NCBI GenBank assembly: GCA_964654695.1 | Contig: CAZZKJ010000001.1 | Coordinates: 62,001 to 126,000, forward strand | DNA length: 64,000 nt | Source of the DNA: CAZZKJ01 sp964654695 | GTDB lineage: Bacteria; Krumholzibacteriota; Krumholzibacteriia; WVZY01 | Direction: 5' to 3' | In this document: positions 16,440 to 26,357 of the stretch, piece after piece | How the letters are laid out: each line of letters opens with the position of its first letter | How positions within the stretch are numbered: the stretch's first letter is position 1 | Program-made: the position numbers and the translations under genes | Notes under the pieces: model-generated | The model's database searches: none | Seen by the model: the letters and a program-made list of their open reading frames with translations, nothing else | What the model was told of the DNA's origin: nothing

Positions 16440-18437
16440 CTACTGCGCGGGCTTTCCCGAATTCTTCTGCAGATCGGCGAGTGTTTGTTTTGCGCGCAGC
16501 AAGAAGGAGTCTTCGCTTTGGTGAATGGAGACAAAATGTTTTAGCTGGTTCGCCGCATACGCGGCGTTCCCCTTAGCTGCAGAGATTAAACCTATATAAT
16601 AGTAGGCCATTTCGAACTGCCTGCCCAGGTCTTTAACGGTTTCCATATACTGCAAGGCCGAATCGTAATCGCCTTTTTTCATTTTCACCATCGCCAGATT
16701 GAAACGGGCCTCGTTGTAGGAAGGATTAAACGCGAGGGCTTTTTCAAATTGCTTTTCGGCCTGGGCAAAATTATTCTCACCGACATACAGTGTTCCCAGG
16801 TTGTTGTAGAGTTCGGGTTCGGTCGGGGCCAGCTTCAGGGCCCGCAATATTAATACCCGGGCCTTTTCGTTGTATCCCAAGTTTTTATACACCCCCGCCA
16901 GGTTCCCCATCGCTTCGACGTAGTCGGGGTTTATTTCGAGGGCTTTTTCGATTTCGGGTATGGCCTTTCGGGGCCTGCCTCCGCGAATGTGTACGTTGGC
17001 GAGGTTGAGATGCGCCCTGGCGCTTTGCGGTGCCGCATGCGCGGTTGCGGTGAAAAGGGTTTCTTCGTTTTTCCAATCCATGTTCCGCATGAATGTTCTG
17101 GCGGAGTACGCCGCCAAAAGGATCACCAAAACCAATAAAATGCCGCCGGAACCGGCCGCGGTCTTTTCGGCCGGAAGACTCAGCTTCTTGTTGTTTGGGG
17201 CCGTGGGGGGGTTAATCCAGGAAATATTTCTCGAAAACGCGGTGGTAAAGAGAGAACCCAAAACGAGCGCATACCCGAAAGAAGGAAAATAAAGAAACCT
17301 CTCAGCCGAAATCTCGCCCAGGGGAATGATATTCAAAACAGGAGCTAATGCGATTAAGAAAAATCCCGCCCCAAGCGCGTATTCCTTTTTATCCCTGTAT
17401 TTGAAAATACCGTACGCTGCCAGGAGCAGAATGGCTAATCCGGCGATTGCGTGCGGGTTCAAAGCGCTCTTGGGTACGGGCGCGTCGTACTCGGCGTTGA
17501 GCATAAAAGGAAAAACGATCTTATAAATGTATCCTGAAAAAATGGTCAAGACCAGGGCGATACTTTTTAGAACCCCCGGAACGTAGCGTTCATATATGGA
17601 CATGTTGGTTCCGGATAAAAAAATCCTGAAAGCAAAATAAATGCCGGTAAGGACGAGATAATACAGCGGTGACAAGGCCAGCAGAACATTGCGTGCCTTC
17701 TTATGTTCAGGCATTTTAGAATCGGAGACGCCCCGTCCAGAAGAGCGAAAGAACGTCAGATCCAGAAGCAATATGATTAAAAAGAAAACTGCGGCTATCT
17801 CTTTACAAAAAAGAGCCGGCACGAAACTCAGAAGCGCCAGTGCCAGCAAAGGCGGGCTCTCGCGCCGCCTTGCGCATGTATAGACGGATAACGACAGGAA
17901 CATCCAAAATGATGCAAAAACGTCTGTACGCCCGGATATCCAGGCTACGTTTTCGGTGTGGAGTGGAAGGGATGCAAAGATGAGTGCGGTTAAAAAAGCC
18001 AGCAGCATGTTCTTGAAAAGCAAAAAAATAAACATAAAAACAGCCAGGCAGACGGCCGCGTTGACGATTACATTTGTAAGATGAAAACCTCGAGGTTTCA
18101 ATTTGTATAACCTGTAATTCATATTGTAAGACAGGAGGACGAGGGGGCGGTAATATCCGCCTATTCTTCTTTTATGTTCCCAGAAATTTTTCGTGAAAAT
18201 TGAATTGATGGTTGAAGCATTAAGGGACCGGATAGTGGGATTCTCTATGATCAATTCCCGGTCATCCCACACGAAATCATTATTAAGCGTATTGGCAAAT
18301 AATAAAAACGCGAAAGCAAAAATAAAAAGGGCCGGCCAAAGTGGACGCGAGAAAAACCTCCGCACCCGGGATTCCGGAACTTGGGAACGTGCGCCTCTCA
18401 TCGGGCGGGGATTCTTGGAGTCGGTTTTTGCAGACAT
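16440..18437 (-). CDS. TMTC-like multi-pass membrane protein with C-terminal TPR repeats
   Basis: The N-terminal two thirds carries about ten membrane helices and matches the GT-C type glycosyltransferases of the TMTC/DUF1736 group. FVWDDRELI just after the first helix supplies the acidic catalytic-loop motif, and YYRPLVLLSYN and LPLHTENVAWISGR are further signatures. The last 200 or so residues hold at least five TPR units (ANVHIRGGRPRKAIPEIEKAL, NLAGVYKNLGYNEKA and others). Family members are thought to transfer sugars from a lipid donor to proteins outside the membrane. The ATG at 18437 is taken as the start; an upstream in-frame TTG at 18521 adds 28 residues, and neither has a clear ribosome-binding site. 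Confidence 0.82.
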   Translation of the reverse strand: MSAKTDSKNPRPMRGARSQVPESRVRRFFSRPLWPALFIFAFAFLLFANTLNNDFVWDDRELIIENPTIRSLNASTINSIFTKNFWEHKRRIGGYYRPLVLLSYNMNYRLYKLKPRGFHLTNVIVNAAVCLAVFMFIFLLFKNMLLAFLTALIFASLPLHTENVAWISGRTDVFASFWMFLSLSVYTCARRRESPPLLALALLSFVPALFCKEIAAVFFLIILLLDLTFFRSSGRGVSDSKMPEHKKARNVLLALSPLYYLVLTGIYFAFRIFLSGTNMSIYERYVPGVLKSIALVLTIFSGYIYKIVFPFMLNAEYDAPVPKSALNPHAIAGLAILLLAAYGIFKYRDKKEYALGAGFFLIALAPVLNIIPLGEISAERFLYFPSFGYALVLGSLFTTAFSRNISWINPPTAPNNKKLSLPAEKTAAGSGGILLVLVILLAAYSARTFMRNMDWKNEETLFTATAHAAPQSARAHLNLANVHIRGGRPRKAIPEIEKALEINPDYVEAMGNLAGVYKNLGYNEKARVLILRALKLAPTEPELYNNLGTLYVGENNFAQAEKQFEKALAFNPSYNEARFNLAMVKMKKGDYDSALQYMETVKDLGRQFEMAYYYIGLISAAKGNAAYAANQLKHFVSIHQSEDSFLLRAKQTLADLQKNSGKPAQ

Positions 18438-18550
18438 GTTTTTCGGAAGATACGCGTTCTCGAACGTGAATGACGGATAGATTCTAGCTTCTTCCCCGGT
18501 CTTTTTAAAGGTTTTTTCCAATCCGGAATTCGCCGGCTGCAGGTCGCTGA

Positions 18551-18579
18551 TTGCTTTTAGACAGGCTATTCCCTATAAT
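18551..18579 (+). promoter_or_regulatory. Sigma-70-type promoter for the DUF4159-DUF4175 cluster
   Basis: TTGCTT at 18551-18556 and TATAAT at 18574-18579 are separated by 17 bases. The predicted start is near 18586, giving a leader of about 63 bases before the DUF4159 gene. Confidence 0.75.
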
Positions 18580-18648
18580 TGATAAGAGGCATATCCTCGG
18601 GGCCGCCCCAGGCGGTGGGATTACGACCCATTCGCGGCGGAAAATTAA

Positions 18649-19416
18649 ATGAAAATCAGCAATATAAAAAATTCATCGATCCTCCGGTTCCAAGGACGGC
18701 AAAGAAGCCGCCCGGGCTTGAAAATAAAACCGGCGCTTATGGCGGTGGCCTTAATCGCATTTTCCGCCCAGGCCGCCGGCGCCCTGGAAACAACCCGTAA
18801 TCCCCGCGAAGAGTACTGGCTACGTATAGCCCGGCTCAAATACGGAGGCGGGGGAGACTGGTACGCGGATCCATCGTCAATTCCCAATTGGCTTGCGGAA
18901 TTCGAGAAAAGGACCGGCATAAAGACATTCGGCGAGGAAAAGGTGGTCACGGCAATTGATGAAAATATCAGGGCGTATCCATTTCTTTACATGACCGGAC
19001 ATGGAACCGTGAGGTTTACCGATGAAGAGATATCAGCTCTCAGGGATTACATGGAGCAGGGAGGTTTTCTATATGCGGATGATTGCTACGGTATGGATAA
19101 AAGCTTTCGCGCGATGGTTAAGAAAATCTTCCCCGAAAAAGATCTTGTAGAGCTTCCCAATTCTCATCCGATATACAAAGTTTATTACGACCTGCCAGGA
19201 CTGCCGAAGATACACAAGCATAATGATATGCCGCCTCAGGGATTCGGAATCAAAGTGGACGGGCGGTTGGCGCTTTTTTACACGTATGAAACGGACATAG
19301 GAGACGGACTGGAAGATGAAAGGGTACACCGCGATTCTCCGGAGAAAAGGGAACTTGCAGTCAAAATGGCGGTAAATATATTAATGTACTCAATAGTACA
19401 AAACGCCCTGCCTTGA
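18649..19416 (+). CDS. DUF4159 domain-containing exported protein
   Basis: A signal peptide (hydrophobic core about residues 28-44, ALMAVALIAFSAQAAGA) precedes a DUF4159 domain covering the rest. The domain starts with RLKYGGGGDWYADPSSIPNW and includes FLYMTGHG, the GGFLYADDC strand-loop of a GATase1-like flavodoxin fold, and a C-terminal alanine- and methionine-containing helix. The function of DUF4159 is unknown. In many bacteria the family sits beside DUF4175 or BatA-type genes, as here. The stop codon lies 32 bases before the preferred start of the DUF4175-like gene. Probable envelope or periplasmic role by context. Confidence 0.88.
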   Translation: MKISNIKNSSILRFQGRQRSRPGLKIKPALMAVALIAFSAQAAGALETTRNPREEYWLRIARLKYGGGGDWYADPSSIPNWLAEFEKRTGIKTFGEEKVVTAIDENIRAYPFLYMTGHGTVRFTDEEISALRDYMEQGGFLYADDCYGMDKSFRAMVKKIFPEKDLVELPNSHPIYKVYYDLPGLPKIHKHNDMPPQGFGIKVDGRLALFYTYETDIGDGLEDERVHRDSPEKRELAVKMAVNILMYSIVQNALP

Positions 19417-19448
19417 AACGCGGAGGCCTGCGCCGGGAGCTCGATGGA

Positions 19449-22400
19449 ATGAGCGGCAATATAAATCGAGATGAACTAAACGAGATTCTGAGAAAGATTC
19501 TGTTGAAAAACGCAGCCCTGCGATTTTTCTCCGGATTATTGTCTTTCGCCGCCGTGGCGGCATGGGTTTTCGCAGCGTTATCAATAGCGTCGGTCCTCAT
19601 ACAGGAGCCGTCGCCGGGAACGACCTCTTCTATTAGTGCCGGTGTTCTGGCAACGCTTTTCCTGGCGTTCGTTATATTCATTGCCGCGCCGCTTGTAAGG
19701 CTGCCCGGTCCCGGAGAGCTGGCATCACAGGTTGAACATAAACGCGATTTTAAAGACATCTTGACGGCGGCCTACGAGTTCTCCCATGACCGAAAAGCCG
19801 GGACAAAGTACAACCCGGCACTGATAAAAGAAGTTATTCAACGGGCGGTGCAGTCTATTTTGCCGTTGCAGGCGCGCACGCTTTTTCTGGGCGGCAATCA
19901 ATTGATTTTTGTTCCGTTAGCATACGGAGGGCTTATCATTATGATGCTGCTTTCAATATTCAGCCCTTCCACCCTTATCACCGCAGGGAGGATTGTTTTC
20001 GAGCCGCAAGAGTCATCCGCGCCGGAAGCTGCGGCCAATATTTTGGCCGTTCCCGGCGATATCACCGTTTTGGCGGGAAGCAGCGTGAAAGTAACAGGCG
20101 TGGATTTCGGCAGATCCGATGCTCCCGTTAATATACATTACAGCCGCTCGCGCGGTTTTTGGAAGAGTGAAACGGCCGGAGGCGCAAAAGCGCATTACGG
20201 CAGTGAAGTTCTCAAACGATATAATCACACCTTCAGCGTTTTGAGAGGTCCGGTTGATTATTACTTCGAATCGGAAGGAAGAAAAAGCCCCGTCTATCAT
20301 ATAGCGGTTGTAAACAAGCCGATCGTTACCGCCCTCAAGATCATTCGTACTCCGCCTGATTATACCGGGGAGCCAGTGGACACTTTGGATGACGGCGGCG
20401 GCAACGTACAGGCTCTGGAAGGAACCAGTGTGAAGATACTCGGCACCAGTAATAACATGCTAGCGCGCGCGGGCGTGATTTTCGAAAGTGATAAAGATGC
20501 CCTGACCGGAAGGGCGGAGAAACATACCGATCGAGACGGCAGTTTTGACGGGAAAGCACCTGTCAGACACGCCGGAAAAAATTTCGAGTTCGGATTTCGC
20601 GCCGTTCGCGATAATTTCTACATGATTCTCCTCGAAGACAGTTCCGGTTACAAGAATGATGATCCGCTGATTTATTCATCGGAAGTTTTCAAGGATCATC
20701 CGCCTTCTATCGACGTTATGAGGCCTGGCGCTGATTCGCAGCTGCCGGGGGGACGCCGGGTTGAAATCGGCTTCGCCGCCGCCGACGATTACGGCGTGAG
20801 CAAAGCCGCCATTTTTTACCGCAGGGGCAGCAAAGGGAAATTTCAAACCAAACCGATTCCCCTTGACGAACAACAGGGCAAAAGCGAAATAACGAAAAGC
20901 TACTCATGGAACCTCGCCGGCATGTCCTTATTCCCGGGGAATTATGTAGAATATTACCTCCAGGTCGAAGATAACAACATAGTAACGGGTCCCGGCAGCG
21001 CCAGGAGCAGAATTTACAGGGTATCCGTACCCACCATGTCGGATCTCTATGACAGCGTTGCCGAAGAGGATTCCAGGCGCAACGATCTCCTGGAGCAGTC
21101 ACTGTTGGAGGGAAAAGAATTCAAGGAACGCATAGAAAAACTATCGCGTGAATTCAAAAAAACCGAGCACTTTGATTGGAGTCAAAAAAAAGAAATCGAT
21201 AAGGCCAACGATGCTCAGGAAAAAATCGGGAAAAAGCTGGATGAGGTGAAATCTTCACTCGATAAAACTTTGGAAAATTTATCGGAGAATAAAATGACTT
21301 CTCAGGAAATCGGAAGAAAGCTCGAGGAAATAAGCGAGCTGGTCCAGGATATCAACAGTGAGGTCTTAAAGAAATACATAGAGGATTTACAAAAAGCCTC
21401 GTCCGATCTGACTCCGAAGGATATACAAAAGGCCCTGCAAAACCTGGATGTAAGCGCCCAGGAGATGTTGAAAAAACTGGAGCGCACGGCGGAGCTCCTA
21501 AAGGCCATACGCAAGGAGCAGGAAATGGAGGATCTGGTTAGAAAAAGCCGGGAGCTGATGGAGAAACAGAAAGAACTGCTGGATGAGACCGGCAAAGCCC
21601 AATCCGGCGATAAAAAAAAGATGAGCGGGCTGGCCGAGAGGGAAAAGAACCTGGCAAAAAAGACATCTGATATAGAAAAAGCGGTGCGAAAATTCGCCAA
21701 AAAACTCGATAAAAACGAACAGGATATTGCAAAGAATCTGAATTCATCCGCAAAAAAACTATCGGATAAAGCCGTTTCTGAAAAAATGAACCAGGCGGCG
21801 AAAAATCTCAGTTCCGGCGATAAGAAACAGGCGGAGCAAAAAGAGAAAGAGGCCCTGGAAGACCTTGTCAGCTTGTTCTCTAAAATGTCGTCATGCAAAT
21901 CAAGCATGGGATTTTCTACCGGCAGGCAGCAGGCCGCGCACCTGCAAAAGTATGCCAGGCAGACCCTCGATATTTCTTTTAAGCAGGAATCACTTATGGA
22001 TGATCTTCAAACCCGCATCGGATCGGCAACAAGCATTGCCAAAGCACGACCTTTGGCTGAGGATCAGCTCGCCAACTTGAAGGCCGCAGAAAAAGTAGCA
22101 GACCAGGTATTCGAAATATCGAAACAGACAATGACGGTTTCCCCTTTGATTCTACAGGCTTACGGCCGGGCCCTCAGCGCTATGAAGCAATCCATATTCA
22201 ATCTGGAAAACAACAGGATCCTGTATTCGATTCCGAGCGCATCCAAAGCTCTGGAGGCGCTCAATCAGGCCGCGATCGAGATGCTGCGCGCGGCCAAGAG
22301 CTGTTCTTCCGGTTCGGGCTCAAAGATGGGTATGCAGGAACTCATGGATCAGCTTCTCATGGGGCAGCAGGATATGCTGGAACAGTCGAAGGAAATGCTG

Positions 22401-22889
22401 TCGTTGGAAATGTTGAAGGAAAAGATGCGCATGCAGAGGCAGGCCGAAATGAAACGTCTCTCCGCCGCCCAGCGTTCTCTCAAGGATCTCGCCGAGCAGA
22501 TAGAAAAGCAGCTCGAAGAAGATAAAAGCTCACCGGGCCGAATGGACAAAATCCTGGAAGAAATGGAAGCGGTCATGAAAGACCTGGAAGGCGGCAAGTT
22601 AAATGAGCAGACACTGCATCACGAAGAAAGAATTCTCAGCCGCCTGCTCGACGCACAGCGTTCGGTCAGAAGCCGTGACTATGAAAGAAAGCGGGAGAGC
22701 TTAACTGCCCGGAATGTTTTTTCCAAAGGGTCCGGCGGCGAATCCGGCGAAAAAACCGGCAGGGAACTGCGCGAGGAAATCAGGCGCGCAATGAAGTTAA
22801 AGGCACCGGGCGAATTCGAAAAACTCATCAAGAGCTATTTTCGGGCACTGGCCGAGGAGCAGTCGACCCCGGTCGACGGTTTGAATTGA
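19449..22889 (+). CDS. DUF4175-like membrane-anchored coiled-coil protein (1146 aa)
   Basis: Two N-terminal membrane helices (about residues 27-55 and 60-85) and a third near 155-175 precede an Ig-like extracytoplasmic region (about 200-515). A very long lysine/glutamate-rich coiled coil (about 530-880) and a helical C-terminus rich in Met/Gln follow. This arrangement matches the DUF4175 family, whose role is unknown. The ATG at 19449 has a GGGAG site 8 bases upstream and is preferred over a TTG overlapping the previous stop. It shares an operon with DUF4159 upstream and a TPR protein downstream. A scaffold role in the envelope is plausible but inferred only from architecture. Confidence 0.75.
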   Translation: MSGNINRDELNEILRKILLKNAALRFFSGLLSFAAVAAWVFAALSIASVLIQEPSPGTTSSISAGVLATLFLAFVIFIAAPLVRLPGPGELASQVEHKRDFKDILTAAYEFSHDRKAGTKYNPALIKEVIQRAVQSILPLQARTLFLGGNQLIFVPLAYGGLIIMMLLSIFSPSTLITAGRIVFEPQESSAPEAAANILAVPGDITVLAGSSVKVTGVDFGRSDAPVNIHYSRSRGFWKSETAGGAKAHYGSEVLKRYNHTFSVLRGPVDYYFESEGRKSPVYHIAVVNKPIVTALKIIRTPPDYTGEPVDTLDDGGGNVQALEGTSVKILGTSNNMLARAGVIFESDKDALTGRAEKHTDRDGSFDGKAPVRHAGKNFEFGFRAVRDNFYMILLEDSSGYKNDDPLIYSSEVFKDHPPSIDVMRPGADSQLPGGRRVEIGFAAADDYGVSKAAIFYRRGSKGKFQTKPIPLDEQQGKSEITKSYSWNLAGMSLFPGNYVEYYLQVEDNNIVTGPGSARSRIYRVSVPTMSDLYDSVAEEDSRRNDLLEQSLLEGKEFKERIEKLSREFKKTEHFDWSQKKEIDKANDAQEKIGKKLDEVKSSLDKTLENLSENKMTSQEIGRKLEEISELVQDINSEVLKKYIEDLQKASSDLTPKDIQKALQNLDVSAQEMLKKLERTAELLKAIRKEQEMEDLVRKSRELMEKQKELLDETGKAQSGDKKKMSGLAEREKNLAKKTSDIEKAVRKFAKKLDKNEQDIAKNLNSSAKKLSDKAVSEKMNQAAKNLSSGDKKQAEQKEKEALEDLVSLFSKMSSCKSSMGFSTGRQQAAHLQKYARQTLDISFKQESLMDDLQTRIGSATSIAKARPLAEDQLANLKAAEKVADQVFEISKQTMTVSPLILQAYGRALSAMKQSIFNLENNRILYSIPSASKALEALNQAAIEMLRAAKSCSSGSGSKMGMQELMDQLLMGQQDMLEQSKEMLSLEMLKEKMRMQRQAEMKRLSAAQRSLKDLAEQIEKQLEEDKSSPGRMDKILEEMEAVMKDLEGGKLNEQTLHHEERILSRLLDAQRSVRSRDYERKRESLTARNVFSKGSGGESGEKTGRELREEIRRAMKLKAPGEFEKLIKSYFRALAEEQSTPVDGLN

Positions 22890-22938
22890 AGCCGGTTTTA
22901 TATTATATCGATTGATTTAGTAAGAACTTACAGGGCCA

Positions 22939-24858
22939 ATGAAGTTTCTTATCTGCAAACGACTATTATTCATTTCTTCCGCGGTGATTTTGTCGATCTG
23001 CGCCTCCTCCACCCATGGAGCCGCCGGCGCCAAAAGCCGTTCGGAGAGGGTGCGCCGGGTCAGAGCGCGGATGAATGCGTTTGTACCTGTTTTGAGTGTA
23101 GATCCCCAAAAAGCGATAAATGGGCTGAAGAAAATCATAAACGAATTTCCCGGCGAAAAAATGCTGGTTCTCGACAGGTTGGGGTATGCATACACCGCAG
23201 CCGGGAAAATAGATTCCGCTATAGCCGTATACGAGGAACGTCTCCGGTTTGATCCTATAAATCTTGAAGCTGCAAAACGGCTTGCCGGGCTGTATTTGAA
23301 TCACGGTACGAGAGAAGATGCGGAAAGAATTTTCGAGGTTATCCTGAGCAGATCGCCGGTTAAGCTGGCAGCATACAGAACGGTCGCAGAAGCGAAGAGC
23401 GGGGCGGGTTTCTACGCGGGCGCGTTGAATACATACAGGGAAGCAAGAAAAGCGATGGGCGAAAAGCAGATTTTTGCTCTCGAAATCGCGCACCTGGAAC
23501 TGGCGCTGGGCAACTGGGCGGCGGCACTTGAAGAGTGCATCACTTATGCAAAGCGCACGCGCCTAAATGCCCAACAGGCGGAAAAGAAAATAATAGACAT
23601 TGCAAGAGATCCCAAGGCGGACCGCGCGGTCGTATATGAAATTATTGAGAAGGAAGTTCTGGATGAAAGCAATGCCTCGAACAATGTTTTTCTGGATATT
23701 ATTTCTGCGTTTTATTTCGAAGAGGGATTGATGGAAAAAGCTTTGGACGCGGCGCTGCGGGCGGACCGTGCGCCGGGATCATCGGGCAAGCAGCTCTACG
23801 ACCTTTTGGGCAAATTGTGCGAAGATTGCCAAAAACGATCCCGCCGGGACATGCCGGAATGTCTGGACAGATGTATCCGGGCCGCGGATGGGTATCTGCT
23901 GCGACATCCCCGCTCGGTCGAATCGTCCAATGCTCATCTGGTTCGAGCCAACCTGCTCAGCGAAGCGGCATCAGCCGGAGTGGGAGCTTCGGCCGAATGG
24001 GAGCGAAAAAACCTGCTTGCCGAGGCCGTAAAAGAATACGAATTCGTGCTTCTGAATTTCTCCGGCACCACTTTCGCCAACCGGGCCTTATTGAGACTGG
24101 GAGACCTCTATTTTACAAAGATTAAAGATCGCAAGAAGGCCCTCGATACATATATCCGTGGAGCCCGAAAAGCCTCAAAACTAAAGGTCGAATTTGCCGA
24201 AAGAACGGCAAAGGCCATGATCGCCCTCGGAAGAAATAATGAAGCAAACAAACACTGCTCAACCCTGATACGGTCCGTTGACAAGTCGATGCGGGACGCG
24301 GGTTATTATTATATGGGCATCTCGCTTGCTTTCTCCGGGCAGGAGGGAGCGGCCAAAGATACGTTGACTGTGTTGGCCGAGATGAATCCCGCTTCCAAAT
24401 ATACCAACGATGCCATCGATCTGGCATGGATAATCGAGGAAGGTACCCGAAAGGACCCGGAGATGATGAGAAAGTACCTCGCCACGATTGAAGCCGAAAT
24501 ATTTGGCGATTCGGGCAGAGCCCGCGAACTTCTATCTGAATTCACCTCCGGGCCGCCCGGCACTCCTCTTCGCCCGCGGGCGCTGTACAGGCTGGGGGTG
24601 CTTTATGCAAGTGGAGGGGATTACGGCAGAGCCCTCGCCAGTTTTGATGGGTTTCTCGAGGACTATCCTCTGCACCCGTTGGCTCCGGAGGCCGAACGCG
24701 GCAAGGCTTTGATTTATGAAACGGAACTTGACGAAAAAGAACGCGCCCTTAATGTCTACGAGCATGTTCTTATGACATACCCCGAATATATTTTTATGGA
24801 TGAAGTACGTTCCGACGCATCGCGTCTTCGAATCGAATTGAAAGGCGGCCGCCAATAA
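22939..24858 (+). CDS. Exported TPR-repeat protein (639 aa)
   Basis: A signal peptide (LLFISSAVILSICASSTHG, cleavage about residue 27) is followed by tandem TPR units through the whole length. Examples are LGYAYTAAGKIDSAIAVYEERLRFDP near residue 78, LRLGDLYFTKIKDRKKALDTYIRGA in the middle, and LGVLYASGGDYGRALASFDGFLEDYP near the C-terminus. TPRs mediate protein-protein contacts; no enzymatic domain is visible. It follows the DUF4175-like gene by 49 bases on the same strand and precedes the 'AsnB-like' gene by 32 bases. It therefore probably works with them in the periplasm. Confidence 0.8.
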   Translation: MKFLICKRLLFISSAVILSICASSTHGAAGAKSRSERVRRVRARMNAFVPVLSVDPQKAINGLKKIINEFPGEKMLVLDRLGYAYTAAGKIDSAIAVYEERLRFDPINLEAAKRLAGLYLNHGTREDAERIFEVILSRSPVKLAAYRTVAEAKSGAGFYAGALNTYREARKAMGEKQIFALEIAHLELALGNWAAALEECITYAKRTRLNAQQAEKKIIDIARDPKADRAVVYEIIEKEVLDESNASNNVFLDIISAFYFEEGLMEKALDAALRADRAPGSSGKQLYDLLGKLCEDCQKRSRRDMPECLDRCIRAADGYLLRHPRSVESSNAHLVRANLLSEAASAGVGASAEWERKNLLAEAVKEYEFVLLNFSGTTFANRALLRLGDLYFTKIKDRKKALDTYIRGARKASKLKVEFAERTAKAMIALGRNNEANKHCSTLIRSVDKSMRDAGYYYMGISLAFSGQEGAAKDTLTVLAEMNPASKYTNDAIDLAWIIEEGTRKDPEMMRKYLATIEAEIFGDSGRARELLSEFTSGPPGTPLRPRALYRLGVLYASGGDYGRALASFDGFLEDYPLHPLAPEAERGKALIYETELDEKERALNVYEHVLMTYPEYIFMDEVRSDASRLRIELKGGRQ

Positions 24859-24890
24859 TCTCGACAAATTCATATTCTTTACAAGCGTTG

Positions 24891-26144
24891 ATGATTCTTC
24901 GCCGCTTGCTTGTGCTGCTGCTTCTATGTGCGGGTCCCTCAGGCGCGGCCGAGATGCTCGTGCCCATGGACCTGGGCCAGACTAATCATCTCAAGGCTTA
25001 CGGGCTGGCCTACCATGCGCTCGAGCGGGGGTTTTCGGTTAAATGGCTTCTAAACTACAGGGGGGGGAGTTTCCTGCTGCCGATGAGCGAGAAGCTGGTT
25101 CTGGAAGCGAAAATAAAGAACATTTCTTTTGAAGAACCGAAGGGGAGCAATATAGCGGAAATATACGCGCTGATGGAAAAAGAGAACATGGAAATCGTAA
25201 TGCTCGAGAAGGCGCCGAAAATTGCGATTTATACTCCTCCCAACAAGCAGCCTTGGGATGATGCGGTTACGCTTGCCTTAACCTTTGCGGAAATCCCTTT
25301 TGACAAGATCTTCGATGAGGAAGTTCTTGCGAGCAGGCTCTCCGAGTATGATTGGCTCCACCTTCATCACGAGGATTTCACGGGTCAATACGGTAAATTC
25401 TACCGCTCTTTTCAATACGCCGAATGGTACCGAACTCAGCAGGTGCAGTTCGAAGCGCGCGCACAGAAATTGGGATTTGGCAAAGTGTCTGATGAGAAAA
25501 AGGCAGTCGCCGAGAAAATTCGCGAATATGTGATGAATGGAGGATTTCTTTTTGCGATGTGCTCGGCGTGCGATACGATTGATATCGCGTTGGCCGCGGC
25601 CGGTATTGACATCGTACCGCCGGAATTCGATCACGATGGAATAACCGCCGGTTTTCAATCCAGGCTCGATTATAATCGCTGTTTCGCGTTCACCGGGTTC
25701 AAGCTCATCACAGATCCCCTCGTTTACGAGTTCTCCGATATTGATACCAGCGATTATGTCAAAGCTCGAGGCAGCGACGCCGATTATTTTACGCTGTTCG
25801 ATTTTTCGGCTAAGTATGATCCAGTTCCCGCCATGCTCACTCAGAACCACGTAAATGTGATCAAGGGTTTTCTCGGCCAGACGACCGGCTTCAAGAAATC
25901 CCTCATCAAGAAAAGCATGGTCCTCATGGGAGAAGATGCCGTTCATAATGAAGTAAAATACCTGCATGGAAATCTCGGCCGCGGAACGGTGACCTTTCTC
26001 GGCGGCCACGATCCGGAGGATTATCAGCATGCCGTGGGCGATCCGCCCACCGACCTGTCCCTGCACGTGAATTCGCCCGGTTACCGTTTGATCCTTAATA
26101 ATATCCTTTTCCCCGCAGCAAAAAAAAAGAAACAGAAGACGTAG
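24891..26144 (+). CDS. Exported protein of the family often mislabelled 'asparagine synthetase B'
   Basis: A signal peptide (RLLVLLLLCAGPSGA) leads into MLVPMDLGQTNHLKAYGLAYHALERG and WLLNYRGGSFLLP. These blocks typify a family of FCB exported proteins that databases label asparagine synthetase B. No asparagine synthetase domain is visible: there is no N-terminal glutaminase Cys and no ATP-pyrophosphatase SGGxDS loop. A GGFLFAMCSACD segment near residue 220 echoes the GGFLYADDC strand of the neighbouring DUF4159 protein, suggesting a related GATase1-like fold. The C-terminal GNLGRGTVTFLGGHDPEDY suits that fold. The tail is a lysine cluster. The function is unknown. Confidence 0.72.
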   Translation: MILRRLLVLLLLCAGPSGAAEMLVPMDLGQTNHLKAYGLAYHALERGFSVKWLLNYRGGSFLLPMSEKLVLEAKIKNISFEEPKGSNIAEIYALMEKENMEIVMLEKAPKIAIYTPPNKQPWDDAVTLALTFAEIPFDKIFDEEVLASRLSEYDWLHLHHEDFTGQYGKFYRSFQYAEWYRTQQVQFEARAQKLGFGKVSDEKKAVAEKIREYVMNGGFLFAMCSACDTIDIALAAAGIDIVPPEFDHDGITAGFQSRLDYNRCFAFTGFKLITDPLVYEFSDIDTSDYVKARGSDADYFTLFDFSAKYDPVPAMLTQNHVNVIKGFLGQTTGFKKSLIKKSMVLMGEDAVHNEVKYLHGNLGRGTVTFLGGHDPEDYQHAVGDPPTDLSLHVNSPGYRLILNNILFPAAKKKKQKT

Positions 26145-26193
26145 AAATCCCATCCCGGATCTTTTCCTTTGAGCTCTTCAGGCGAGAAATTTC

Positions 26194-26223
26194 TTGGACC
26201 ACCGGGCCGTATTCTGGTATACT
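26194..26223 (+). promoter_or_regulatory. Sigma-70-type promoter for the metallophosphoesterase gene
   Basis: TTGGAC at 26194-26199 and TATACT at 26218-26223 are 18 bases apart. The predicted leader is about 128 bases. Nothing coding is seen between the two genes. Confidence 0.6.
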
Positions 26224-26357
26224 TGTTCATCAAGGCTGGTCCGGCAATCATCGCTTTTGGGGAATCGGCGTGTTTTGCGGCTGGATGAGCTGAAGCTAAA
26301 TCGCTCTCAAAACCGGGGCAATTCCCGGGCAGCAGCATACAGAAGGAAAGCATCCAA

